DNA of 64,000 nt from Streptomyces pluripotens. GTDB lineage: Bacteria > Actinomycetota > Actinomycetes > Streptomycetales > Streptomycetaceae. How positions within the stretch are numbered: the first letter of the stretch is position 1; each line of letters begins with the position of its first letter. Below are positions 50,701-59,141 of the stretch, in pieces. The DNA lies in assembly GCF_000802245.2 (NCBI RefSeq), contig NZ_CP021080.1, forward strand, positions 3,968,001 to 4,032,000, given 5' to 3'. Below the pieces are notes generated by a model. That model searched no databases and was not told the DNA's origin. It saw only the letters and a list, made by a program, of their open reading frames with translations. The position numbers and the translations under genes were made by a program.

Positions 50701-51843
50701 TCAGGCCAGTTGGGGAGCGACCACCCATTCGCCCCGGCGCATCACGCCCTTGAGGTCGAAGTCCGCGTCCAGCAGGACCAGGTCGGCGTCCTTGCCGGGC
50801 TCCAGGGAGCCGATGCGGTCGGCGAGGCCGAGTAGGCGGGCCGGGTTGGCGGACAACGCCGTCACCGCGTCCTGCACCGGCAGCCTGTCGATGGTCACTG
50901 CCCGCTTGAACGCGCGGTCCAGGGTGAGCGTGGAGCCCGCGATCGAGCCACCGTGCACCAGCCGGGCCACGCCCTCGCGCACCTCGACCTCCAGCGGGCC
51001 GAGCAGGTAGCGGCCGTCGCCGGAGCCGGCCGCGTCCATCGCGTCGGTGATGAAAGCCACCCGGCCCGGACCTGCGTGGTGGAAGGCCAGCTCCAGCGCG
51101 GCGGGGTGGAGGTGTGTGCCGTCGTTGATCAGTTCCACCGTCACGCGCTCGTCCTCCAGTAGCGCGGCGATCGGGCCGGGTGCGCGGTGGCCCAGGGCGG
51201 GCATGGCGTTGAAGAGGTGGGTGGCGACCGTGGCGCCCGCGCCGATCGCCTCGACCGTCTGCTCGTAGTCGGCGTCCGTGTGCCCGATCGCGGCGATCAC
51301 ACCGTGTTCGGCGAGCAGCCGTACGGAGTCCACGCCGCCCGGAAGTTCGGCGGCGAGGGTGACCATCTTCGCCGTGCCGCGCGCCGCGTCGATCAGCTTG
51401 CGGACCTCGGACGGGTCCGGGTCGCGCAGCAGTTCCTCGGAGTGCGCGCCCTTGCGGCACGGCGAGATGAACGGTCCCTCGAAGTGGATGCCGGCGATGT
51501 CGCCCTGCTCGGCCAGTTCGCTCAGCAGTCCCGCCTGCCGTACCAGCAGGTCCATCTCGTCGGTGACGGTGGAGGCGACCAGGGTGGTGGTGCCGTGCTC
51601 GCGGTGGGTGCGGACGGCGGTCAGCACGTCCTGCGCCGTGCCGGAGAACGACGCTCCGCCACCGCCGTGGTTGTGGATGTCGACGAAACCCGGGACCAGC
51701 CAGTGGCCGGTCACGTCGAGGACATCGGCGTCCTCGGTGGCCGTGGCCGCGATCTTCGTGCCCTCGACGACCACGCGCCCGTCGTCCACCACCCCGGTGG
51801 GCAGTACCACCCGAGCACCTGCGAGAACCAAGTGGGGAGCCAT
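50701..51843 (-). CDS. nagA: N-acetylglucosamine-6-phosphate deacetylase
   Basis: A 380-residue amidohydrolase that converts GlcNAc-6-P to glucosamine-6-P and acetate. Metal site HNHGGGGASF (HxH; about 57-66), then IHFEGPFISPCRKGAH with the catalytic-site Glu, AIGHTDADYEQTVEAIGAGA, HLFNAMPALGHRAPG and the catalytic Asp in VAFITDAMDAAGSGDG. The ATG overlaps the nagK stop (ATGA), so the two are co-translated. Control is expected through the dre sites before nagK. Confidence 0.95.
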   Translation of the reverse strand: MAPHLVLAGARVVLPTGVVDDGRVVVEGTKIAATATEDADVLDVTGHWLVPGFVDIHNHGGGGASFSGTAQDVLTAVRTHREHGTTTLVASTVTDEMDLLVRQAGLLSELAEQGDIAGIHFEGPFISPCRKGAHSEELLRDPDPSEVRKLIDAARGTAKMVTLAAELPGGVDSVRLLAEHGVIAAIGHTDADYEQTVEAIGAGATVATHLFNAMPALGHRAPGPIAALLEDERVTVELINDGTHLHPAALELAFHHAGPGRVAFITDAMDAAGSGDGRYLLGPLEVEVREGVARLVHGGSIAGSTLTLDRAFKRAVTIDRLPVQDAVTALSANPARLLGLADRIGSLEPGKDADLVLLDADFDLKGVMRRGEWVVAPQLA

Positions 51844-52916
51844 CAGGCGGTTACCTCCGAGAGGTCGGTGGGACCGGCGGAGCCGGTGGGGGCGGCTGGG
51901 GTGGTGGGATCGGTGCGACCGATGGGATCAGAGCGGGTGGGATCAGAGCGGGTGGGATCAGAGTGGGCGGGATCAGAGTGGGTGGGATCGGTGGATCCGG
52001 CGGCGTCGAGGAGGTCGCGGGCCAGGAGCCCCGCGCCCAGGCAGCCGGCGGTGTCGCCGAGCGCGGCGGGGACGACGGTCGGCAGCTTCTGGAAGGTGAC
52101 CCGCCGTCGGATGCCGTTCCGCAACGGCTGGAACAGCACGTCCCCCGCCTCGGCCAGGCCACCACCGATGATCAGCGTGCGCGGGTCCAGCAGGGTGAGC
52201 GCGGTGACCAGCCCGTCGGCGAGGGCGTCCACCGCCTCCTGCCACACCCGAACGGCGTTCGGGTCACCGGACGCGACGGCCTTGGCGCAGTCGGCGGCGT
52301 CCGCGTCCGGATCCCCGCAGACCGCGGCCCAGGCTTCGCTGACGGCGGATGCGGAGGCGTAGCGTTCCAGACAGCCGTGCTGGCCGCACGGGCAGGGAAC
52401 GCCCTGCGGCCGTACGACAATGTGGCCGATCTCGCCGGCGAAGCCGTGGGCGCCCGCCTCCACCCGTCCGTCCAGGCCGATGGCGCCGGCGATGCCGGTG
52501 CCGAGCGGCACGAACAGGAACCGGTCGGCGCCCTGCCCCGCGCCGATCCGCCCCTCGGCCAGTCCGCCGGTGCGTACGTCGTGGCCGAGGGCGACGGGCA
52601 CCCCGAGGCGTTCGGCGAGCAGGGCGCGCAGCGGGACGTCCCGCCAGCCGAGGTTGGCCGCGTACGCGGCTATGCCGTGCCGTTCGTCGACGATGCCGGG
52701 GACGGCGATTCCGGCCGCGGCGGCCGGCTCGCCGTAGTGCTCAACGCCGTATGCGCGCAGTTCGGCGGCGAAGTCGAGGATCGCCGCGATCACCGCGTCC
52801 GGTCCGCGTTCGCGGCCGGTGGCGCGACGGTCGCGGTGCAGCAGCGCACCGTCGTCGCCGACGAGAGCGGCCTTCATCCCGGTACCGCCCACGTCGAGGG
52901 CGATGACATGTCTCAC
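51843..52916 (-). CDS. nagK: ROK-family N-acetylglucosamine kinase
   Basis: A sugar kinase of about 357 residues. The ATP-binding start HVIALDVGGTGMKAALVGDD, the catalytic loop GHDVRTGGLAEGRIGAG and the ROK zinc motif PCPCGQHGCLERYASASAV are present. It phosphorylates GlcNAc, feeding NagA. The C-terminus carries an unusual 45-residue tail with repeats of the type DPTHSDPAHSDPTRSDP. GTG 52916 (HVIALDVGG follows at once) is preferred over 52940. Gene order and the dre sites support the kinase-deacetylase (nagKA) assignment. Confidence 0.9.
   Translation of the reverse strand: MRHVIALDVGGTGMKAALVGDDGALLHRDRRATGRERGPDAVIAAILDFAAELRAYGVEHYGEPAAAAGIAVPGIVDERHGIAAYAANLGWRDVPLRALLAERLGVPVALGHDVRTGGLAEGRIGAGQGADRFLFVPLGTGIAGAIGLDGRVEAGAHGFAGEIGHIVVRPQGVPCPCGQHGCLERYASASAVSEAWAAVCGDPDADAADCAKAVASGDPNAVRVWQEAVDALADGLVTALTLLDPRTLIIGGGLAEAGDVLFQPLRNGIRRRVTFQKLPTVVPAALGDTAGCLGAGLLARDLLDAAGSTDPTHSDPAHSDPTRSDPTRSDPIGRTDPTTPAAPTGSAGPTDLSEVTA
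51918..51995. repeat. Short tandem repeats in the 3' end of nagK
   Basis: About six imperfect 12-15-bp units built on GGATCAGAG(C/T)GGG(T/C)GG encode the DP-x-HSDP tail of NagK. Copy number is likely to vary between strains. Confidence 0.75.
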
Positions 52917-52947
52917 CACGGGCCCTAGTGTGACCCTCACACCCGGG

Positions 52948-52963
52948 AGAGGTCTAGTCCACT
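52948..52963. promoter_or_regulatory. DasR-type dre site 1
   Basis: AGAGGTCTAGTCCACT matches the dre pattern (A)(C/G)TGGTCTAGACCA(C/G)T in its central GGTCTAG-CCA positions. It sits 32 bp before the nagK start. Confidence 0.7.
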
Positions 52964-52964
52964 C

Positions 52965-52980
52965 ACGTGGTGTAGACCTT
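52965..52980. promoter_or_regulatory. DasR-type dre site 2
   Basis: ACGTGGTGTAGACCTT is a second dre-like site one base from site 1, in the region shared with the divergent sugar-binding protein gene. Confidence 0.7.
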
Positions 52981-53021
52981 ATGTGTCCATATATTGAACG
53001 GTCAGACAGCAGGTTGGGGCT

Positions 53022-54320
53022 TTGACGGTGGGTCGGCGTACGGCAGGAATGATCGCGGTGGTGTCCGCACTGGGCATGGCGGCGGTACTGGGCGGCTGCG
53101 GGAGCACCGGCTCCTCCGACGTGACCCTCAGACTAGTGGCGGCCGACTACGGTGACTCCGCCGCCAACAGTTCAAAGAAGTACTGGGACAACCTGGTCGA
53201 TGACTACGAGTCCCAGCACCCCGGCGTGAAGATCGACGTCAGCGTCTACTCCTGGAACGACGTCGACCGCAAGGTCAAGGACATGGTCGACGCCGGGCAC
53301 GCCCCCGACCTGGCCCAGATAGGCGCCTACGCCGACTACGCTGCCGCCGGCAAGCTCTACCAGGCCTCCGAGCTGCTCTCCATCCGCACCCAGGCGGACT
53401 TCCTCTCCCAACTCTCCGACGCCGGCGAATGGCAGCACACCCAATACGGCATCCCCTTCGCCGCCTCCACCCGGGTGCTCTTCTACAACAAGACCCTGTT
53501 CGCCAAGGCCGGCATCACCCCGCCCACCACCTGGGACGAACTGGCCGCTGACGCCGCGGCGCTCAAGGACAAGGGCGTGAAGTACCCCTACGCTCTGCCC
53601 CTCGGGCCCGAGGAGGCCCAGGCCGAGACCATGCAGTGGCTGCTGAGCGGCACCGACGCCGAGTCCGGCGGTAGCGGCTACACAGACGATGTCGGCACGT
53701 ACCACATCAACTCCCAACAGAACGTCAACACCTTCACCTGGCTCAAGGACGACCTGGTCGGCAAGGGTCTGACCGGTCCGGACGCCCCCGGCAAGTTCAA
53801 CCGTGCGGATGCCTTCACCGCCTTCGCCGACGGCCAGGTCGGCATGCTCAACGGCCACCCCGCACTGATCCAGCAGGCCACGAAGAAGGGCGTGAAGTTC
53901 GGCATGGTGCCCACTCCGGGACGCACCGGTACGTCCCGGGCCTCGATGGGCGTCTCCGACTGGATGATGGCCTTCAAGCAGAACGGGCACGCCGAGCAGA
54001 TCGGCGACTTCCTCAACTTCGTCTACGCCGAGAAGAACGTCCTGGCCTTCTCCCGGGAGTACGGGCTGCTCCCGGTCACCAGCTCCGCCTCCAACGTCAT
54101 GAGCGCGTCGGACGCGGCCCCCGACAAGGCCCTGCACCCCTTCCTCGACCAGCTGCCCACCTCCGAGCTGTACCCCGTCGGCAAGACCTCCTGGGCGGCG
54201 GTCAGCGCGGCCGTCAAGAAGGGCATCGGTCAGGCGGTCGCCCCCGGCGGCAGCCCCTCCACGATCCTCACCCGCCTCCAGGCGACGGCGACGACGGCCG
54301 ACAGCAACGACGCGAGCTGA
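53022..54320 (+). CDS. ABC transporter sugar-binding lipoprotein
   Basis: A 432-residue extracellular solute-binding protein (family 1). Lipoprotein signal with lipobox AVLGGC near residue 27; binding-protein features DLVDDYESQHPGVKIDVSVY-like N-terminal lobe, DLAQIGAYADYAAAGKLYQ, TRVLFYNKTLFAKAGITPPT, TWDELAADAAALKDKGV and GVSDWMMAFKQNGHAEQIGD. Start TTG 53022 or GTG 53028. No permease genes are adjacent, so it must share membrane components encoded elsewhere. The dre sites and nagKA next door suggest an amino sugar or chito-oligosaccharide ligand; this is inference. Confidence 0.9.
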   Translation: MTVGRRTAGMIAVVSALGMAAVLGGCGSTGSSDVTLRLVAADYGDSAANSSKKYWDNLVDDYESQHPGVKIDVSVYSWNDVDRKVKDMVDAGHAPDLAQIGAYADYAAAGKLYQASELLSIRTQADFLSQLSDAGEWQHTQYGIPFAASTRVLFYNKTLFAKAGITPPTTWDELAADAAALKDKGVKYPYALPLGPEEAQAETMQWLLSGTDAESGGSGYTDDVGTYHINSQQNVNTFTWLKDDLVGKGLTGPDAPGKFNRADAFTAFADGQVGMLNGHPALIQQATKKGVKFGMVPTPGRTGTSRASMGVSDWMMAFKQNGHAEQIGDFLNFVYAEKNVLAFSREYGLLPVTSSASNVMSASDAAPDKALHPFLDQLPTSELYPVGKTSWAAVSAAVKKGIGQAVAPGGSPSTILTRLQATATTADSNDAS

Positions 54321-54355
54321 GCGGGCCGCCACCGCCCGGCGCTACGGTGGCCTCC

Positions 54356-54592
54356 ATGGAACCCCCAACGGAACTGGGCCGGCGCGAACAAGCCGTCCTC
54401 GCGCTGGAGCGCCGGGGCTTCTTCGGCCCCGGTGCGAAGGAACGGGCGATACGCGAGGAGCTGGATCTGTCACCGGTCCGCTACTACCAGCTCCTCAACG
54501 CCCTGCTGGACGACGAGCGGGCACTGGCCCACGACCCGGTGACCGTGAACCGTCTGCGCCGGGTCCGTGAGGCCCGGCGTTCCGAACGCTGA
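54356..54592 (+). CDS. DUF3263 protein
   Basis: A 78-residue small protein: GRREQAVLALERRGFFGPGA and DLSPVRYYQLLNALLDDERA. It is the DUF3263 family, found throughout actinobacteria and shaped like a small helix-turn-helix domain; its function is unknown. ATG 54356 is preferred over a start three codons earlier. It precedes otsB on the same strand by 36 bp. Confidence 0.88.
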   Translation: MEPPTELGRREQAVLALERRGFFGPGAKERAIREELDLSPVRYYQLLNALLDDERALAHDPVTVNRLRRVREARRSER

Positions 54593-54628
54593 GGAGTGGA
54601 CCCGGTCCCGCGCGGATAGTGTCGCCGT

Positions 54629-55504
54629 ATGGGTACCCATACGACGGACTCGACGGACCCGACCAACCCGATGGACCCGCTGCCGGTTCCCGCGACCCAG
54701 GCCGGCCGGGACGGACTCGCCGCCCTGCTCGCCAGCCCCCGCACCGCGGTGATCGGCCTGGACTTCGACGGCACCCTCGCCCCGATCGTCGCCGACCCCG
54801 ATCAGGCCCGTGCCCACCCCGAAGCGGTCCCCGCGCTCGCCGCGCTCGCTCCCGGGGTGGCCTCGGTCGCCGTGATCACCGGCCGGCCCGCCGGGGTGGC
54901 GGTGCGGTACGGGGGTTTCGCCGGCGTCCCCGGCCTGGAACACCTGACCGTTCTCGGCCACTACGGTGCCGAACGCTGGGACGCGGTCACCGGCACGGTC
55001 AGCGCACCCGCCCCGCACCCCGGTGTGGCGGCGGCCCGCGCGGAGCTGCCGGGCCTGCTGGACCGTGCGGGTGCCTGGCCCGGCACCTGGATCGAGGAGA
55101 AGGGCCGGGCGGTCGCCGTCCACACCCGCCGGGCCACCGACCCCCAGGCCGCGTTCGAGGCCTTGCGCGTCCCCCTCACCGACCTCGCCACCCGCCACGG
55201 CCTGATCGTCGAACCCGGCCGGATGGTCCTCGAACTGCGGCCACCGGGCATGGACAAGGGCATGGCGCTTGGCGAATACGTCCGCGAGATCGGCGCCGAG
55301 TCGGTCCTCTACGCCGGCGACGACCTCGGCGACCTCCCCGCCTTCGCCGCCGTCGACAAACTCCGTTCCGACGGCGTCCCCGGCCTCCTGGTCTGCAGCG
55401 GCAGCACCGAAGTCACCCAACTGTCCGACCGGGCGGACCTGGTGGTGGACGGCCCGGCGGGGGTGGTACGGCTGCTGCGCGCGCTCGCCGCTCAGCTCGG
55501 TTGA
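54629..55504 (+). CDS. otsB: Trehalose-6-phosphate phosphatase
   Basis: A 291-residue HAD phosphatase releasing trehalose from trehalose-6-P. HAD motif I GLDFDGTLAPIVADPDQA, motif II AVITGRPAGVA, the cap region with HYGAERWDAVTG, motif III lysine in PPGMDKGMALGEYVREIG and motif IV VLYAGDDLGDLPAFAAVD are all present. An N-terminal Asp/Thr/Pro-rich stretch of about 20 residues precedes the domain. It converges with otsA, the enzyme that makes its substrate, and the two overlap by 13 bp at their 3' ends. Confidence 0.95.
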   Translation: MGTHTTDSTDPTNPMDPLPVPATQAGRDGLAALLASPRTAVIGLDFDGTLAPIVADPDQARAHPEAVPALAALAPGVASVAVITGRPAGVAVRYGGFAGVPGLEHLTVLGHYGAERWDAVTGTVSAPAPHPGVAAARAELPGLLDRAGAWPGTWIEEKGRAVAVHTRRATDPQAAFEALRVPLTDLATRHGLIVEPGRMVLELRPPGMDKGMALGEYVREIGAESVLYAGDDLGDLPAFAAVDKLRSDGVPGLLVCSGSTEVTQLSDRADLVVDGPAGVVRLLRALAAQLG

Positions 55505-56937
55505 TCGACCAGGGCGTGCAACTGGTCCAGGAACCACTGAGCGGGCGGCAGCGCGGTGGCCGCCGCGGCCAGCCTCTTCGAACGCTCCGCCCGCTCGGCC
55601 TCCGGCAGCATCAGTGCCTCGTGCAACGCCGCCGCCGTGCCGGTGATGTCGTACGGGTTCACCACGATCGCGTCCTCGCCCAGTTCCTCGTACGCGCCCG
55701 CCTCCCGCGACAGCACCAGGGCACAGCCCTCGTCGGAGACGACCGGGATCTCCTTGGCGACCAGGTTCATCCCGTCCCGGATCGGGTTGACGAGTGCCAC
55801 GTCGGCGAGCCGGTAGGCGGCCAGGGACCGGGCGAAGTCGTCCTTGACGTGGAGTACGACCGGCGTCCAACCCACCGTGCCGTAGCGCGAGTTGATCTCC
55901 TGGGCCACCCGCTGCACCTCGGCCGTGTAGGTCCGGTAGACCTCCAGGTCCTGCCGGGAGGGGTAGGCGAAGGCCAGGTGGACGACCGTCTCCCGCAACT
56001 CGGGGCGGTCCTCCAGTAGCTGCCGGTACGCCAGCAGACCGCGCACGATGTTCTTGGACAGCTCGGTGCGGTCCACCCGGACGATCGTCCGGCGCGCCGT
56101 GCCGTCGGGAGCCGAGCCGATCTCCTTCCGCAGCACCGCCATCCGCTGCTCCACGTCGGGCTCGTGCGCCCGCTTGCGCAGGAAGTCGGCGTCCGCGCCG
56201 AGCCCGTGCACACCGATCCGGGTCCCGGACGGGATGCCGGGCCCCAGCACCGCGTGACAGCAGTCGGTGAAGGCGTCCGCCCACCGATGGGTGAGGAACG
56301 CCGCGCGGTCCGCGCCCAGGATGCCGGTCAGTAGCTCGGCCGCGATGTCGTCGGGCAGCAGGCGGAAGTAGTCCGGCGGCGCCCACGGGGTGTGCGAGAA
56401 GTGGCCGATGCGCAGGTCGGGACGGAGCCGGCGGAGCATCCGGGGGGTGAGGGCCAGGTGGTAGTCCTGGACCAGCACCGCCGCACCCTCGGCCGCCTCC
56501 TGCGCCAGGGCCTCGGCGAACGCCTGGTTGTAGGCCTCGTACGACGCCCACCGTCGCCGGAACTCCGCGTCGAAGACCGGTTCCAGCGGTGTCTGGTACA
56601 GCATGTGGTGGACGAACCAGAGCACCGAGTTGGCGATGCCGTTGTAGGCGTCGGTGTGCAGGGCCGCCTCGACGTCGAGCATCCGCACCAGCTGCCCGCC
56701 CGTCGCCTCGATCGGCAGCCGGCGCCCGCCGTGCGAACGCCGTACCGCCTCCCGGTCGGCGTCGTCCAGGGCCGCGCACACCCACAGGGCGTTGCTGCCC
56801 GGCCCGATGGCCGACAGCCCCGAGACCAGCCCGCCGCCGCCCCGCCTGGCGTGCAACGAGCCGTCCTCGCGCACCTGATACGAAACCGGGCCGCGATTGG
56901 ACGCGACCAGCACCTCAGCACTGTGCGTGGAAGCCAT
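55492..56937 (-). CDS. otsA: Trehalose-6-phosphate synthase
   Basis: A 481-residue GT20 glycosyltransferase joining a nucleotide-activated glucose to glucose-6-P. Landmarks: VASNRGPVSYQVREDG, the ARRGGGGLVSGLSAI loop, YNGIANSVLWFVHHMLY, VLVQDYHLALTPRMLRRLRP, IGHFSHTPWAPPDYFRLL, the Arg/Lys pair in VDRTELSKNIVRGLLAY and LVNPIRDGMNLVAKEIPV. ATG 56937 is used; an alternative start lies three codons earlier. It forms the OtsAB trehalose route with the overlapping convergent otsB. Confidence 0.95.
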   Translation of the reverse strand: MASTHSAEVLVASNRGPVSYQVREDGSLHARRGGGGLVSGLSAIGPGSNALWVCAALDDADREAVRRSHGGRRLPIEATGGQLVRMLDVEAALHTDAYNGIANSVLWFVHHMLYQTPLEPVFDAEFRRRWASYEAYNQAFAEALAQEAAEGAAVLVQDYHLALTPRMLRRLRPDLRIGHFSHTPWAPPDYFRLLPDDIAAELLTGILGADRAAFLTHRWADAFTDCCHAVLGPGIPSGTRIGVHGLGADADFLRKRAHEPDVEQRMAVLRKEIGSAPDGTARRTIVRVDRTELSKNIVRGLLAYRQLLEDRPELRETVVHLAFAYPSRQDLEVYRTYTAEVQRVAQEINSRYGTVGWTPVVLHVKDDFARSLAAYRLADVALVNPIRDGMNLVAKEIPVVSDEGCALVLSREAGAYEELGEDAIVVNPYDITGTAAALHEALMLPEAERAERSKRLAAAATALPPAQWFLDQLHALVDQPS

Positions 56938-57113
56938 GGTCCTCACCCTAGCCCGGCAGCGAAACGCCCAAACGTGCGCAGGGGCCGCACGGGAATTCGG
57001 CGTGTTTCCTCACGGCTCCGGCCGATTCCCGGTCCATCCCGTCCCACCGATTGTGAAGATCATATGCAGAGAGGGAGGATGCGTGAACGCATAGCGACGA
57101 GGGGGGAACTTTC

Positions 57114-57824
57114 ATGATCGACATTCGGATGCGCGACCGGAGAGCCGTCGGTCCGGTCGCGCTGGTGGCCGCCGCCGCGCTGGCCCTCGCCGGCTGCCAG
57201 GGCGGGGATGAGGGCACGAAGCCCGAACAGAAGCCGACCCCGGTCGCCACCGCCTCGGCGGCCGGCAGCCCGACGCCCACACCCACGTCCACCCCCGCGC
57301 CCACGACGTCCCCCACCCCCACCGTCGCCACCCTGCGCGACCAGGCGGGCGGAACCGTCGGGCGGGCCGTCACCGCCGCCAGGGGCAGGGGGCTGCACTA
57401 CGCCGTGTACCTCCAGGGCACCGGTGCGTCGCTCCACGGCGGCGGGAGACGCGCCACCTCCTGGGGCACCGGCGAGAAGGTCTGCCGTCAGATCGACGAC
57501 CCCACCGATGTCAACAGCACCTTCGACGTGGCCTTCGTCATCGCCCGGGACGGGCGCGACTGCGCGGGCAGGCTGCTGCACACACCGACACCGACACCGG
57601 TTACGACGCCCTCCAGGAACAGCACCGGCGGCGGTGGCAGCGGGACGGGCGGCACCACCACGACCTGCGCGATCACCAGCCCCGCGGGCAACTGCTACGC
57701 CGACGGGCAGTTCTGTGCCACGCGGCACCACGGACTGAGCACCTACGGCAAGGGCGGCGAGTACCTGACCTGCGAGCGGGACTCCGCCGGCGTCTGGCGC
57801 TGGTCCGACGGCCGGGCCGGCTGA
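57114..57824 (+). CDS. Putative lipoprotein
   Basis: A 236-residue exported protein. Hydrophobic signal ALVAAAALALAGCQGG with lipobox LAGC (Cys28), a Thr/Pro repeat linker (PTPTPTSTPAPTTSPTP), a domain with AVYLQGTGASLHGGGRRATS, a second Gly/Thr-rich linker, and a Cys-containing C-terminal piece (CAITSPAGNCYADGQFCATR). The AGGGGGG-type ribosome site precedes ATG 57114. No family or function recognised; it is probably surface-anchored. Confidence 0.8.
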   Translation: MIDIRMRDRRAVGPVALVAAAALALAGCQGGDEGTKPEQKPTPVATASAAGSPTPTPTSTPAPTTSPTPTVATLRDQAGGTVGRAVTAARGRGLHYAVYLQGTGASLHGGGRRATSWGTGEKVCRQIDDPTDVNSTFDVAFVIARDGRDCAGRLLHTPTPTPVTTPSRNSTGGGGSGTGGTTTTCAITSPAGNCYADGQFCATRHHGLSTYGKGGEYLTCERDSAGVWRWSDGRAG

Positions 57825-57906
57825 GCCTCCGGGCACCGGGCAGTGGGCGGGGGCCGCACCCCGGGCCGGGCCGTATACAGCCGTTCCCCAGCCTCGCGCA
57901 CCGACC

Positions 57907-58851
57907 TCATGCCACCCGCCGCGCCGCGTACTCGGCGATCTCCGCCATCGGCGGTCGTTCCTCGGTGTCCACCGAATAGGTGCGCGGCTCGAAGCCGTCC
58001 TCGCCCCGCTCGAACTGGGTGAGGGCGGGCCGCAGCAGGTGTCCGCGGGCCAACCGGAGCTGCGCCGTGCGGTAGATCGCGGCGGCCATGCGGCCCAGGG
58101 CCTGCCCGTCCTGGTGGCGGTGCTTGCGCACTCCGACATCGACCTGGGCCAGCGCGTCCAGGCCCACCAGGTGCAGGGCGTCCACCAACATGCCCAGCTC
58201 CACTCCGTAGCCCACCGGGAACGGCAGCTGTTCCAGCAGGGTTCGGCGGGCCGCGTACTCGCCGCCCAGCGGCTGCACGAAACCGGCCAGTTGCGGCCAG
58301 TGCATGTTCAGCAGCGGGCGGGCCATCAGCTCGGTGACCCGGCCGCCCTGGCCCGCCGCGGCACCGAGCGGCCGGTCGTACATGCCCTTGACCAGGTCGA
58401 CGTCCGGGTCGGTGAGCAGTGGGCCGACGATCCCGGAGACGAAGTCGGAGCAGAACTCCTTCAGGTCCGCGTCGATGAAACAGAGGATGTCCCCGCTGGT
58501 CACCAGGAGCGAGCGCCACAGGACCTCGCCCTTGCCGGGGACGGCCGGCAGTCGGGGCAGGATGTCGTCGCGGTGGACGACCCGAGCGCCTGCGCCGGCG
58601 GCGACCTCGGAGGTGCGGTCGGTGGAGCCGGAGTCGACGACGACGATCTCGTCGACGAGCGGGATCTGATCCACCAGGTCATGACGTATGACCGCGACGA
58701 TGTCGCCGACCGTCTCCTCCTCGTTGAGCGCGGGCAGCACCACGCTGATCGTCTGGCCGGTGCGCTGTTTCGCGGCCAGCACCTTGTGCAGCGGCCGATC
58801 GGTCACGGACCAGGAGCGGGTGCTCAGCCAGCGCTCGACTTCTTCCAGCAC
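57907..58851 (-). CDS. gpgS: Glucosyl-3-phosphoglycerate synthase
   Basis: A 314-residue GT81/GT2-like glucosyltransferase making glucosyl-3-phosphoglycerate from a nucleotide-glucose donor and 3-phosphoglycerate. Key segments: TISVVLPALNEEETVGDIVA, EIVVVDSGSTDRTSEVAAGA, GDILCFIDADLKEFCSDFVS with the metal-binding DAD, PFPVGYGVELGMLVDALHLV and VGVRKHRHQDGQALGRMAAA. The start GTG 58851 fits the family length. It is divergent to the SAM-riboswitch operon. With otsAB nearby it places two compatible-solute routes together. Confidence 0.9.
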   Translation of the reverse strand: MLEEVERWLSTRSWSVTDRPLHKVLAAKQRTGQTISVVLPALNEEETVGDIVAVIRHDLVDQIPLVDEIVVVDSGSTDRTSEVAAGAGARVVHRDDILPRLPAVPGKGEVLWRSLLVTSGDILCFIDADLKEFCSDFVSGIVGPLLTDPDVDLVKGMYDRPLGAAAGQGGRVTELMARPLLNMHWPQLAGFVQPLGGEYAARRTLLEQLPFPVGYGVELGMLVDALHLVGLDALAQVDVGVRKHRHQDGQALGRMAAAIYRTAQLRLARGHLLRPALTQFERGEDGFEPRTYSVDTEERPPMAEIAEYAARRVA

Positions 58852-58983
58852 GGTCTGCGGCTCCTCACGGTTGTCTCGCGGTTCGGACGACTATCTCAAC
58901 TGTCCTGGCCTTCGGTTACAGTCTTGAACAACGCCGGTGACCATCGCATGTCCGAGGTCGCCCGCGCCGACAACCGCATACAG

Positions 58984-59122
58984 CTCATCCAGAGGGGCAG
59001 AGGGACACGGCCCGATGAAGCCCCGGCAACCCTCCAGTCGGTACTCGTCTTCGTAGCGAGGCTCCCGGCTAGGGAAGGTGCCAAATCCGTCTCACGGCGA
59101 GGTGCGTCGTGAGGAAGATGAG
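58984..59122 (+). ncRNA. SAM-I (S-box) riboswitch
   Basis: P1 pairs CTCATC (58984-58989) with GATGAG (59117-59122). The conserved core reads AGAGGGGCAGAGGGA, then GGCCCGATGAAGCC and CGGCAACC. The 3' part has GGTGCCAAATCC and a P4 hairpin CTCACG/CGTGAG (59091-59096, 59108-59113). These are the SAM-I landmarks. The purine-rich GAGGAG that could serve as ribosome site begins inside the P1 3' strand (59120-59125), so S-adenosylmethionine binding probably hides it and lowers translation of the downstream genes. No terminator hairpin is seen, so translational control is preferred. Confidence 0.88.
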
Positions 59123-59141
59123 GAGAAAGGGCCTCGCCTCC

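Noticed and set aside
59109..59141. Earlier GTG start for the threonine synthase-like gene
   Set aside because: It lies in the P4 hairpin of the riboswitch and would add an Arg/Lys-rich peptide not seen in the family.
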